A stretch of DNA of 64,000 bases from Acanthochromis polyacanthus. Its lineage: Eukaryota > Chordata > Actinopteri > Pomacentridae. The notes below the pieces were generated by a model. The model searched no databases. It saw nothing but the letters and a program-made list of their open reading frames with translations, and was not told the DNA's origin. Both the position numbers and the translations under genes were made by a program. The stretch lies in NCBI RefSeq assembly GCF_021347895.1, contig NC_067122.1:11645983-11709982 (forward strand), in the 5' to 3' direction. This document shows, piece by piece, positions 43,881 through 58,200 of this stretch. Position 1 is the stretch's first letter, and each line of letters opens with the position of its first letter.

Positions 43881-46800
43881 ATGGCAGGAAGCTCACCTTT
43901 GGACAGGTATGTTAGTCAAGCCCATTAAAAATGTTTAGTTTTTAGTGTGAAAGTGTTGTGGGCCAAGTGACTCTCAATCCCGACCCTTCTCATAAAGTAA
44001 ACCTGGACATGTGGAGTTGTTGAAGACATTAGATAGGTAGGTAGATAGATACTTTATTATTCCCGAGGGAAATTCAAATTATAATCAGTTGAGCACTTAA
44101 TTCTATTACACAGTTTAAATTAAATTATGTCACAAATCAAATAATATCTGTCAGACAAATTGCAGAAACATTTTTTCCCCATATTGTTCAGCCTCCCTCC
44201 ATAGTAAAACAGAGTTAAACCTACCACTTACACTCTGGGTGCTACCATCCAACTAAGCATTAAATTGAGTTTATGTATTAGTTACTTGTATGGTCAAGTC
44301 ATCAAATTTTGATCATGATACTGGCCCAGCTTTATACATTTATTAGACATAGTAATTATTGTTTGTTGATTCTGAGGTTCGTCTTGATTCAATTGTTTTC
44401 CTTGTCCGTTAGTCCTGAGGAGTTGGATGACTTCTCAGACTCTGGCAGCGACTATGAGGCCACGCTGAAAGCCACAAAGCGACGAAAACGGCTAGTACCT
44501 GGACCTTTGGTAATTTCCCTAGTCTGTTTAGTTTAATATATAATTTCACTCTCATTTAGATACTGTTCATTTAGTCAGGGAGTAGATAAGAGCTGTGATC
44601 TGGTATTTTTATGCTATTGAAAGAAATTCCATGGTTTTTTAATCGTAAAACATCAAACTACACATTAATTCACCCTAAATCCCTGAATAAATCTCTTTCA
44701 TCTCAAGCTACCCAAGAGACCCAGGCGTAATGCTGCACTGAGGGTGACGTCCAGCCCCAGTAACAACCCCATCCCCACTTCTCCTCCTGACCCCTCCCTG
44801 CAGCAGCAGCCGTCCTCCCTGGGGACATCCAGGCAGGTCTCTCTTAGACCTGTGCGAAGCGTGGATGAGGGGAGGCAGGGTATCAGCGCAAAGGATATCT
44901 ATGATGCTGTCCGCTCTGGAAAGAGTGCCATGGTGGTGAGCAAACACTCAGCTTAGGGGGAAGGTAGCGTAGAGAAAAACATGTACAAGGAAGACAGGTG
45001 CTGAAGGAGGCACATGTAATGAGAAGAGAGGTTATTGTGTGCTGTCTGTTGGTGGTTGAGTGGTGTGATCCTACAGAATCGCCTTTGATACGCAAAGAGG
45101 ACAGAGTGTTTTCATTGATTGATCATGATTGACAGCACTCGTCCATCCCAAGTATTGTTGTCCTATGGCCAATCTCTTCTGGATAAAGGCTACAAAAGAA
45201 ATGCCACATAACAAAAGAAAGAAAAAAGTGTGATCAGCCACAATAGAGAGCCTTTCACTACAGTATAGAGCAGCAAAACAATGCAGATGTAAAGGCACAA
45301 AGGAAGACAGCACTTTTAGCAAATCTGCTTAGCTCTGATGCAAGAAATTTTACTCTGTTTTACAAAGGGTTCTCAGTTTTCAGTTAAATTTGACTCCTTT
45401 ATACTTTCCATAAATTACACTATTATTAACAGCAGAACAGATGCTCAGAAGGAGTGTCTTTGCAGCTATAACAGGGCCATGGTTGCCAAAAATGATTATG
45501 CAAAGCAGTTGGTGAATTAAACTGGACCTTAAAGGAGCCTGAAAACACACAGACTCACATATGATACTAAAAAATCATAAAGGCCAGCACTGGGAGGAAA
45601 GGTTAAAGCTGCAATCTGAAATGTTGTTTATGTTCTATTCTTATTGTAGCCATCAGCTCTTTGATCTGTGTGAAGTGTTCTCATTGACTGCTTTCCCTCT
45701 GTCAATTTTAAGACCGTGGTGGACGAGTGGCTGGACAGCTACAAGCAGAGCCGAAAGTCGGGACTGCTGGTGCTCATCAACTTCATCGTTCAGTCCTGTG
45801 GATGCAAAGGTCAGAGGTTAAGAATGAGGCCAGGAGGTGGATGGTCGGGGGTGGGGGGGTCAGTGTTTTAGAGATTATCTTTCCATTTTCACTCAGAAAA
45901 TGATAAACAGTATTGATCTGCCTCTATGCTAACTATGAAGTGTCTCGGTGCCGCGTTAATCCTCTGGATATTGACAACAGAATGTCAATATTCTGTGAGA
46001 GTGGAATGAAGATGAGAAGAAATCATAACATATAAATTATTTTCCTTGTTAGCCAGATGGATATTTCACGTTAATTCCTGATGTGGAACTTTTTTTGTGT
46101 GTCCAGGCGTGGTTAGCCAAGAGATGTTGGACAGCATGCAGAATGCTGAAATTATCAGCACACTGACCAAAGAGTTCGATGAGGTGAGACGAGGAAACAA
46201 TAGACGAGACAGAAATGAGATTTTGTTTAACTGCATCCTAAAAGTAAATGTTGCCGTGAATCTGGTTTATAGTCCTTTGTCTGTCTTCTCTCTACAAATA
46301 ATTCTGCTGGAATTAGTTGAGAAACGCAAATAACCTAAATGTCCTAAAAGATTATGATCTGAAGGATGGAGCGCAGCATGATGAAAGACACTAATTAAAA
46401 TCTAATGCTGATAAATGAGGTAATCTCTTTGGTTTTCCACTGATGTAATTGTCATTAGCAGAACAAACCACAGGCTTCTGCTTCAGATAGCTACATTTAG
46501 CACTGTGTGTTAAAGGTGTTTTCTTAGGTTTTTTTTTTTTTTAAATCGTTGTTGTTTGCTTGTTTCCTTTCTTTCTCTAGGATTCTGTGAACTACCCTCT
46601 ATGCACTCCAGGTGCACAGCTGAAGCGTTTCAAAGCCGGCCTGTGTGAATTTGTTCGGGTTCTGGTGCGCTCCTGTCAGAATAGTCTTATTTATGATGAA
46701 TATCTCTTCCCTTCCCTGGTGTCGCTGCTCACTGGCCTGTCAGACTCCCAGGTCCGAGCCTTCAGACACACCAGCACCCTGCTTGGTAGGTGATTCTGCC

Positions 46801-47457
46801 CAGAACAGGTGCATGAACTGCAACAATACACACCCACTGATAACTGGTTTTAGAAGGGTGCTGTGGTTAAAGTTTGAATTTGACACTTTGTGTTTATTGT
46901 GTTTGATTTGTGAAATACATTTTTAGTTCGAGTTCAAGCCTGCAATTCATGCCCATATTTCCGATATTTAGTGAACATCTCTTAGTTGTAAATGGCAGTT
47001 TTTGTTCTTGAAAACTTCTTTAATCCAACTATCAGACATTAATCTGTTGAAGATATTAGTATAGACCCTACTATGTGAAGTAGCTTGTTAGTTTGAAGAC
47101 TCCAAATGCTAGAGAATAGTGACTTTTTGCATTTTTTAAGGAATATTTAAGTATATTTTAAAATAAAACATGGGAAATCACCTGTCTTCCTCCATCGGAT
47201 CCACTCCTGGTTATATATAGCACTTAGTACTACCTTGCTTGGTCTGTCTGTATGTTTTTTCTCTACTAGCCATGAAGCTGATGACGGGGTTGGTGAAAAT
47301 CGCTGTGCTAGTGTCTGTTCAGCTGCAGACCACCCAGCGCCGATTCGACGCGGAGAAAAGCAAGAGGGAGCTTGACAGAGCCTCTGACAGACTGGAGGAG
47401 CTGCAGGCCACCTTCAGAGAGGTGACGTACACGAACACACAGACCTGAGTGTGCGTG

Positions 47458-47498
<41 letters not shown>

Positions 47499-49184
47499 CC
47501 ACTTTCACAAACACATAGGTCATGACATTTAAGCAGTCTCATTGGCTTTATAGGAAACAACTTAAAGGGGAAAGGATAAAACGCAAAGAGTCCTTGAAAT
47601 GCTCAAAGCAATGTAATTGAAATATACATATTTAAGATATTTTGTTTGTAAGTTTAACCCTCTGAACCCAAAAAATTGCCAGTGGGTTTAAAAATTATGT
47701 TCCCTTTAAAAAAAAAAAGAGTCCAAATTCAACCATTTATCACAAATACAATCATACTTCATCAAAATGGCTTTATTCTGTAAGTCTTATTGAAACATTC
47801 AGCAAAAATAAAGCATTTAATTAAAATCTGCACACATCTGACATCTGTGAAGCCATTAGAGAGACATTCTTGGACTTTACAGCTTAACTGCAGGTTTTGC
47901 TTATAAATAGGAGACAACTGTTGAGACAAATTAGAAATATAAGTAGTTAAACATCGATAGTATAAAGAGACACATTTTAGAAGTACTGGTAACGCTTGTG
48001 GACACTTTTCCTGTTGTACATACTGATTTAGTTTTTTATTTATTTATCTTTTTTTTTTGCAAAATGATAATCAAAGAAATTAAATCTTTTCTTTTTTGAT
48101 GGTATATGGCATTAGGATTTATTTTTGAGTTCTTTTGAGTCATGGCTTTACTGTTCCCATTGAGGTGCAGGACTTTTGAAAGGAAAGATCAGTCCACATT
48201 GAGTAGAAATGCTAAAGGAGCAGAAAACACCCAGACACCACTTAGATTCAGAGCTCTGAAGAGGTTCTAGTAAGATTTCTACCAGCATAACATTTGAAGT
48301 TGAAGACTGTAGTCAGTTCCTTCATTTTGATGCAGTAAGTGGTATCATAAATGTTTTTTTAATCGAATATCCTTTTGCTAGATGAAGTTGCTACAGTTTC
48401 TTACCTTGCTCACATGCGTTGTCAGATACAAACATATAGACAACAGACAAACATTAAATTGCTCTAAATGTTACGCTCCGATATTAAGTTTGGTTAAGTA
48501 ATATTAGGAGAACCACGTAGGATATCTCTGTATGTTTGTGTGTGTGTGTTCTTGATAATACCATGATTTCTCCTGCTTTTCTATCCTAAATGTGAATAAC
48601 TTGAATGATAACTAGAAAGGTGCAGAAATGGTTAAATGTTTGGTTGCCATACACCTTTAATAATGGTTGCTCACTACACCTCAGTGTAATCAAAGATAAT
48701 TGGGCCTGAAATGGGATCTTGGTGACTGGGGTTTATTCACAGTTGTGTTTGTGCTTGTTTGACTGTAACTGTTTTATGTATGTGTGTCGTAGTTACAAGA
48801 GAACAGAGAGGAGCTGTCCTCCACGATGAACAGCATCTTCCGTGGTGTGTTTGTGCATCGATACCGCGACCGTCTGCCTGACATCCGGGCAGCATGTATT
48901 GAGGAGTTGGGCGTTTGGCTGAAAACGGACCCTGAGGACTTCCTCAATGATGGGTGTCTTAAGTATCTGGGATGGACCCTGCATGACAGAGTAAACACAC
49001 AAACACTAAACAAAACAACAGAAAATGCAACACAAAGTAAATTTGTTCCTGTGATGTGGGCAACATCATGTGCACCAAAGGTAACAGATGTGTGTCTGCA
49101 GCCCTCCTCAGGCCAACACTGGGGATAACAAGGACAAGCAATGGACTGTGGAGGGAATTTGCTTTCCAAATTAAACTGCTTTTT

Positions 49185-49239
<55 letters not shown>

Positions 49240-52200
49240 TGCTTTGACATCTTCTCTCAAGAGACACCATTATAGAGCATCTGCAGACAGGCACAGGACG
49301 AATCACACACACTTGCACAAAGAAGCATGTCTGGACTCTGACATTAGTATGTATGCAGGTTATAGAAAGTGTGTTAGCGTACTTTTTTTTTTTTCTTTTT
49401 TCCCTCAGCAAAGTCCGGTTCGTCTGCAGTGTGTTCGCACCCTGCAGGATCTGTACCAGGAGAAGGAATTCATTGGCCGCCTGGAGCTTTTCACCAGCAG
49501 ATTTAAAGTCAGGCATCCCTCTGGAATGGACTCACGCCTCATTTAATGCCTCTTTCTCCCTCTTTTTTCCCCCAGTCTGTGTGTCTGTCTGTGTGCCTCA
49601 ACATCTGTCTTTAATCTATTGTTTCGGGCCCTTTGTATTGTTTCTGTTGTGTTGCCTGCCTGTCTCTCCTCAATATTTTGTGCCCCCTCCTTGTATTTTC
49701 TTGCCTTTTTAGTCGATTTTTTTTTTCACCATTCCTGTTTGTTGTTAAGCTCTCATCCTTTGTCTGGGCATGTGCCTGGCTATGTTAATTGCTGCCAATT
49801 ACTGATGGTTAATAAGCTCTTCTCAAACATAAAAACCCTCCTAATCCACATGTGCTGCTGCAGATAAATGGTATTTATGCCATGGCTTAGTGCCTAATCA
49901 CTGGGCTCGTGCGTATGAATGTATGTCTGTGGATGTGAGTACGTTTATGGATGTCTGTGTGTGTTATTTTTGTGCCCATTTGCTTGCTGGCATGATTGTA
50001 CACTGGTCTCTGTGTGTGCCACCGCATATCTGAATGTCTGTGTGTGTTTAGGAAAGGATTCTCAGCATGGTGCTGGACAAGGACCCAGACGTGGCAGTGG
50101 AAGTGGTCAGTCTGTGTCTGCTGATGCAACAGTGAGGGGTTTTTCTGTCTCTGGTGGTTTCTTTGTGCCACTATCTGAAGCATGCAGTACAGGAATTTCA
50201 TTTTAACAGATCAAAGCACAGCAAATATATTACATTTTACTAAAAGAAACATTTTTATGTGTTTTTAGGTTTATAGTTTTGAGCTTTATTTGCCTAAAAA
50301 GGTCTATTCAGATGAAATAAAACTCATTCTTTGATGTAGGTGGTTGTTTCATGTGGGCAGTGTTTGTCTACAACTCAGACCACTTAATGAGAAGCTCCTC
50401 AAGACTCCAGACTAAAACTATCCTTGTCATGCTCATTCAACCAAACAAAGTTTTCACCTGGAATAGAAAGTCAAAATAATCAGTAACTGCATATATCTTT
50501 ATTCACAAGTCCAGCCGCTCAAGAAATAGAAGTGTGATGGTCACTTGAAACTGTGAGAACACTCTTTGTCATGATCGCTGATGATTCACAGCATGAGTTG
50601 TGATCTCACATTTGCCAACATCTCACACCGCTGACTGTAAATTAGATGATTTGGTTAAAAATCAAAAAGAAAGATGAAATTCACATTTTTGTTTATTAGA
50701 GGCATTCTAGATGGTATCTAACAAACATTTATAGTTTTCAAACGCTTCTTAAAGACCACAGGAGTCCTTAAGGTTCATAACTAAACAGGCCAGTAAATGC
50801 TTGTGTGTGTGCAAACATGCAGGAGGACGGAGGAAGGCCTGACTGAGGAGGAGTGCGGCCACATCTATCCTTTGGTTTATGCTTCACATCGAGCTCTGTC
50901 GTCTGCAGCCGGCACTTTCCTCTACAACAAGTACGCTCATATTGAACTCTGTCAGACAGCGCTGTCTTTCTTCATTTAAGGTGTATCTCATTGTTTATTT
51001 CACTGCTCTATTGCTAGTTGTCGAATGTTTACTTCAACGTAGTCTATCCACTAAGAACAAAGCAGTGAAACCTGAAGATGTGTCCCTAGTCTTTCCACAA
51101 ACACGTAGATGAAACTACTACTGCTCCTGTTTTCCATTTACAAGCAGGGGAAGTTGTTTTTGTATGGTTATGCACCTCATTTTGGAATTGATTTTCTATT
51201 GCTAATCTATCACCTCTGTGTTTTATTTTCTGTGTTTTTATTTATGTGTGCCAGACTGAAAAGTTTGATTGACAGTGACAGCCAGGAGGATAATAGAAGC
51301 AACAGTGCAGCCTTTTTGCAAATCGCCATCTCCTTCTATATCCAGAGTGAGGTAGTATTTCTTTCCTTCTATGTCTGCTCTCTGTTTCACTCCATCTCTG
51401 TCGGTAGAGTTCAAATATCGCCTATTAAATACAACACTAAACAAAAGGCATAGGAGATGTTAATCATGCAGCAGAAACACATTAGTAAAGACTTTTGAAT
51501 ATAAACCCTGCTTAATGGATGGAATAATTGAAAGTCCTTGTTGTAAATCTTAAACATTTACTCAACAGTTCCATGAGCATGGAGCCTACCTGGTGGACAG
51601 TCTGTGGGGTGTGGCAGGATCAGAGCTGAGAGACTGGGAGACTATGACAGCTTTCCTGCTACAGGACGCTGGTGAGGAATGAATTCTTTTCAATAATTAT
51701 TACAGAAAATGGCTGCAAATAGAGATACCAAGTTAAAGGTTTGTGCTCCTGTTTTCAGCTTGTGATTTTCCTTATTTGTTGCTGCTTTGTGTCGTCTCAA
51801 CCGTCTGCTGTCGTCTGTGCCTTTGTGTTGTCAGGTCTGATGTATGAGGAGGAGGGGGTGCTCATAGAGCTGATGATGTGCGCCATCAAACAGGCTGCAC
51901 AGGCAACCCCACCTGTTGGGAGAACTCAGGGCAAAAAGATGGTGACAAATGCATGCATAATCATGTGTAGTTTATGTGTTATGGAACAGTGGAGCTTGAG
52001 AGCGAGAGACCTTCTTATTCTTGCTTATTTCAAGTAATCCCGTGGTACAAAATGTTGATTTTTAAAACTTCAGTATGCACATTGCAGCCAGTTCTCATTC
52101 ATTTGTATCTGAATTCTTTTGTTGGCCTACGTTCACATGTACTCTGCTCGCCTGTGACTGCTTTCTGGATGTCCGTACGAGAAGATCCTGAGTATGAAGG

Positions 52201-55200
52201 AGAAGAAGATCCAGGAACAAGACAGGAGACGCATCACCACACACTTCATCCCCTTACTGCCGCAGCTGCTGGCCAAAGTACAAAGCCATGGTTCCTAAAA
52301 GTACACATAAGCACTGTGTTTTTATTGCCATTTCACATTTTTAATGCTGATTTTCTGTTTTTACTGAGCTGCAGTACTCAGCAGACGCAGGGAAGGTGAG
52401 CCTTCTTCTCAAAGCTCCCCTCTACTTCGAGCTGGAGATGTACAGCAGCGCTCAGTGGCTGGAAAAGGTAGGAGGGCCACAAATCTGGAGGGACCAACAT
52501 GATTAATTACCCCAAAAAGATAGAAAAATCTCCTTAGAAACGATTCCACCATCTACTATGCTCTCATTCTAAGATGATAAACGTTACAATACATAAAATC
52601 GGGAAAGTAAGGACAAAAGGGTTTGGAAGAAAGGACACTTGGTAATGATTTCTGTCCTTTTAAGGCTTTTTGGGTTTCTGTTGTGTGACAATTTAGCATC
52701 TTCAAATGAATGAAATAACATGAAACAGCAAGTGTAAATTATTATTCTGAAAGCTTTAGAGAAAAATAAACTGAACAAAAACGGACAAATTAATATTCAT
52801 GTGGTCAAAACAAACAAAGGCAAACAGTGACTAATCCAGAGGTTCCATTCAGTGTTTCTGTGTGAGCAGGCAAACCAGTTCCCTTACATAAATCTGACGT
52901 CAGGGATCCATACGCATTTTTCTGTTCTGTCCACTATTTTACCTTCTCTGTCTCTTCTCTCCCCCTTCTCTCCTCCAGCATCTGGACCTGCTGCTGTCCC
53001 AGATATGTGGCATTGTGGAGAAGCACACAGAGCTCACTGTGTTGGAGGCTTGTGCCCACCTGGCAAGCACTCTCTGCTCCGAGTCTTACACCTTCTCCTC
53101 ACGTGCACACGTGGCATTCAGCCAGCTGCTCGATGGCCTGACGGAGTGTTTCGGCAGCTACTTAAGTGACCTGCTGCAGGTTAGAGAGAGTGTTGGTGAA
53201 GCTTACATACTGACCAAAACTGACATGTTATAAATTTCAACACACTCATTTTCCAGGTTAGTAGGGATACCTACCTAAAGCTAATCCAGTCTAATACAAC
53301 AATCCTTTAGCAAATCCAGCCTTCATGGAGGTTCTGTTGAATTGTGTCTAACGTGTTTCTACTATTTCTCCTGCCCTTCTGGTATCTGCTTGTTACTGTT
53401 TTCACAATCCCTTTCTCTACAGGAAACATTTACAACAACCTCAGAGCAGCAACCAGACATGTTGAAAATGTCAAGTTTTTCTAAGGATCAGGATTGAGCA
53501 GTCGGCAGCTCTGCTACGTTTATTGATAAATAAGCTAGTTTATTGATGGTACCCAGCTCCCTGCTTGTACACCAAAGTGATTCACACCATCGCTGTTTAG
53601 AGGGAACATTGTCACTGCATCTTTCGCTTAGCTTAAGCTGGGTTTAAAGAAATGCAAAGAAGCCAGAGTGTTTTTCTCCCTATAGAATGATAATGAAGTG
53701 TAGGCAGACCATTCTGTACAGAACAGAATAGTCTGGCTGTTCAAGACAACACAGTATATAAAAGTAAAAGTACACACCTCTCTGTATGCAATGCAGTTTA
53801 ACAGTAAATGAAATAGCAGTCTTGGAGTTATAATACACATCTTTTCTCAACATTAAAAAACAAGAGAAGCACTCAGAGCACAGTGCTCCACCAAGGCTGC
53901 TCAGTCGTTTTATGATTTCCAATGGACAAGTCTGCAACAGTCGATTTGTAGTAGGATGGCAATCGTGATCATCAGCAGGCAGCTGATGTAGTTCACTTGT
54001 TGTCATGGTTACAGTGGCGCCGTGCTGCTATCTTACAATGATACAGAAATCTTTAACAAATCCATGGATCCAGACTAAAAGCCGCGTCACTTCCTAAATC
54101 TAATCACTTTGTCCTTGTATCACTTCTGACCTTCACTGAAAATTTCAGCCAAATCCGTTATTCTGTTTCTCAGTAATGTTGCGAACAAACAGAAAGACAG
54201 ATTAACAGACAAACATACGCTGATTGTAACATAACTCCACCACATTCCTTGGTGGAGTAAAACAATTTGAGAAGCTACACAAAAGTAAGATTTATTGCAG
54301 TGCCTCCAAACTATTTACCACATTATTGACTTTTTTTCGGTATAAGAAAACATGATGCTTCACAACACAAACAATTTTGAAAACTGTCTAAACACTTACA
54401 AGTAATTAGAAATCACAACAGGTTTGTAATGGCCTGCTGTTTGTACAAATCAAAAGCCCTTAATTTGGATTGGTAAACATCTTTTCAGTCTAGAGTGTGT
54501 GTTAGTGTGTGATTGTATACCCAGGGTACCGCTGATGAAGATGACACATACAGCGCAGCCACTGCCTTGAAAAGGATTGCTGCCTTGAGCAGGTAGGTTA
54601 CTATAATACACATGACATTAGTACTGACTGTGACTTACACAGATGTGTGTGACTGAGGGGTGTGTGTAAATTTTCCAGTGCAAAGGACCCGACTGGCTGG
54701 AAGCTGTTTGACTCCTGTCTCGAGTTGGTGAAGAGCGGGATTGAGTCCATAGCTCCTGACAAAGAGGTTTATGATAAAGTTGAGGCAGAGTGTTGAGGAT
54801 TTTAGTTGGATTATTATGGTGCTAAATGATAAGAAAGGAGGGCAATGCAGAGAAATATTGCAGTATGATTTATCATGATACAAAAAGGCTACAGTATGCA
54901 TTGTGAAGCTAAAAAAATCAAATTCCCTCCCAAACAAGACTTATCCAGGTTGTTTTATTTTGCCTCCTCCTTGCCTATGCTTTCACTGTACCACCTGAAT
55001 TTTATAATTTCCACCTTAACAGGATATACATTTTTTTGTAGATAAGGATTTGGTTGGAAGAGTTCGAGAAAATTCTCTTTGCCTATAGCACTGAAATCTC
55101 TATAAAAGCATTTAAACTCATTTTAACTTCTCTTTGTGTATTTTCAGCTCTTGGTCTCGGCTCTGAAGTGTGCAGGCCTTCACTTGATGTGGGCCAAAGT

Positions 55201-58200
55201 AAATGTGGTCAACTCTAAGCCAGCTGAGGTACTTGTTTTACATTGTAACATTCTTCTCCATATGCCAATAATTAAAGTCTCTTGACGCTTATTGATTAAA
55301 CTATTAATTAAGAATCATGTCTGTGTACCAGAATTAGATATTTGAATGTTATTTTTACATTAAAATAATCTGTTCATGCCTTAAAATGCCCTCGAAACAT
55401 TAGCTGGAACTTTACAGTGTTGCTTCCTCTAACATGCGTGCAGGTGCCTTTTTCTAAATCTACCCTCCTTGCCCAGATCAGTGCCTCTCAGCACAAATCT
55501 GAAGAAAAATAATGACATCAATGCAAGTTGATAGCATTGATTCTTTCGTTTTTTTATGTATGAAACCCTTAAAGTCTGAATCTGTTTCTGAGACTGCCAT
55601 CAGTGCGGCTCTTTTTTCACACATGATCATGTCTTCTAGCAAGATTTGGGGGGGGGGGGGGGGGGGCTTTTCACCAGAGGGGGTCTTTGAAAGTTTTGAA
55701 GTAGTGTGACCTTCTGTGTCTTTCATGCACTAACTTGGATCACGATGGAATCAGCAGACCTGCATGAGATAAGCCAATCTACATGATTAGTGCTTTCATA
55801 ATGGGTCTCACATCACAGCCAACCCTTGGTGACCATGTTGGTGGCCTTCCTGTGTGTTTGTGGAGCTCTTTTGTCTGTGTTGTTAAACAATTCACCAGCT
55901 GCGCAGACAGCAGGCAATTAACACAGCAGTCTGTTAGAGTTCATCTGAGCCCACAGTGATGTTCAGGATTTTATTTGTCTCTGGTTCACACATTGTCCTA
56001 CTGGTTGTCTTTATACATTTGTTGTCTCATTCTTGTGTTAAATATTCATTCAGTAGTTCTTATTATCTTCTTTTGAGCTCATTGTCATGTTTTTTGCTGT
56101 CTTATTTTAACATGCGTCATTATTACTCATGCATCCATTTGTGTGTTTTCCTTAACGGTCTCAGCGAGATCACATACAAGTTCTTTCCTCATGATTAGTT
56201 ATTTCCATTGTGTGTTGAATTGAATTTATTTATTTGATAGGGACGATGCAGTTTAACATAGTTCCGTTACTAAGCATGAATCTGATGTGCTGCACAGAGT
56301 TTATAGCAAATGCTAGTTTCCAACTCTTGTCCCTAGATGGGCCTTTAAATATAAAAGTCAGAATATATAACATCATAAAATAACAGAAAAGTTTACAAAA
56401 GAACAATAAAATACATGTTCACATAAAAACAAATAATTACACAAACCAGTTCAAAATAAGTTAATAAAGAAACATGGCAAACTAAGAATGATTACAGCTC
56501 TGATTTGCTTTCATGTTGTTTTGCAACACCCAAGTGGACATGTTTCAATGTTTAATTAAAGACATTAAATGCAAACAAATGCTGCTGAATTTGATCTCTT
56601 GCTGGTCATTTTCTGTATGTCATTAACTTCTTTGACAACAGAATGGCACAGTTAAGAGAAACCGTGACTTCATAGGAAAATGAGAATGTAACTTTTACAC
56701 ACAAAGGGCATCTCTGACAGCAACAGGGGTATTGCTTTTCTTAGTTTGCCTATGGGTGGACAAATGTATATTCTTTTATTGACTACTGAAGAAGGTTGTG
56801 TACATTTTCAGATGGGTTAAAGCAACCTCCTTTGCACCTCGTTGCTGACCCACATACCCAGATACACAGTAATAACATGATAATTTATCTCTCTACCTTC
56901 TCCTCTCTTCCAGGTGGAACTGAAGCGTCTGAACGAGGAAGTGCGTTCGTTCTGCCGAGTCTGTCGGACATGTTTGTCTGCGCACCAAGCTGAGATCAGA
57001 GATCAGGTAAAGCAACTCTGCACCGTTGGAACAAATTGGCAGTCATGACGGAAATATGCTGAAATGTTCTGTCGTCAATCCAAAGACGGTGGTCTTAGAT
57101 CATGCTGTGAGAAATATTCCCAGAAAGAAGATCGGGAACACGGGGCCCTGCGGCATAATTCAGAAAGTGTTAAAAATTTAGGACAAATTCTCACTGGATG
57201 AACACCGCTACATAATGTAGAATACATCGGCCGATGGAAAAACACCAATGTGAAGCTGTGTTTTTAAAGCAGGACATGCTGGCACAGGCTTCTCTTCTCC
57301 TGTACTTCTTTTGTTCACAGTCTAGTGCTTCAGTTCACCAGCTTTTCGTCTCACAATCTGGCATACCTCAAGTTTGTATCGTACAGTCTGACATAGCTGG
57401 AGGCTAAGACTTTATTTGAGCCACCTTCCGCAGTGTAACGTTTAATAGGGTCAAACCTCTGCAGATGATCCAGAATGCAGCAGCACGTCTGGTTTTCAGA
57501 TCACTTCACTGGCTTCCAGTTGCTGCCCGCATGAAATTCAAAACTCTGACACTTGCATTGAAAACTACAATGAAAACACTCCTGAACTCTCTCATTCAGG
57601 TCTACACTCCCTCCTGCTCACTATGCTCGGCCATAAAAGGCTCCTGATCCAACCACCACAAAAGGGCTGGTTGAAAGCTAGGCTCTTCTGTGGTTCCCCA
57701 GTGGTGGAACGAGTTACCAAAGTCTGTTCAATTTGCAGTTTCTCTTGGTCTTTAAGAAAAAACTAAAAACCCAGCTCTTCACTGAACATCTTTGCACTTG
57801 ACAGACCAAAAGAAAAAAAACTAAGTCCCATCATGTCTGTACTGCTTGTAGACACAACGGTCCTATCGTCACACTTGAACTTGTTTTATGGCTCTTATCC
57901 AGGTTGTTTCTCCCAACTAGATCCTTGCTTGAGTTGTATTTACTCTCAGATGTTCATCGCTTTGGATAGAAGCATTGTAAATGAAGTGTAAATGCTAAAT
58001 GAAACTGTAGAATAGTGATAAACAGCGTTGTTGTTGGACAGTGCAAATCCACTTTTAGACTGCAGACAGATTTTAATTTGAGTTGATTTCGAGGTTAAAA
58101 AGAGTTTTCTGATCAATGACACCATATCCCCATGACACAAAACACCTCAGACAGATTTACCCTTCTGAGGTGTTGACAAGCTGATAAGATGTGACACATC

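Noticed and set aside
48774..49516. Minus-strand ORFs of 158 and 185 codons with runs of I-Y residues
   Set aside because: They translate the TA microsatellite and the antisense of stag3 exons 8 and 9; no family resemblance.
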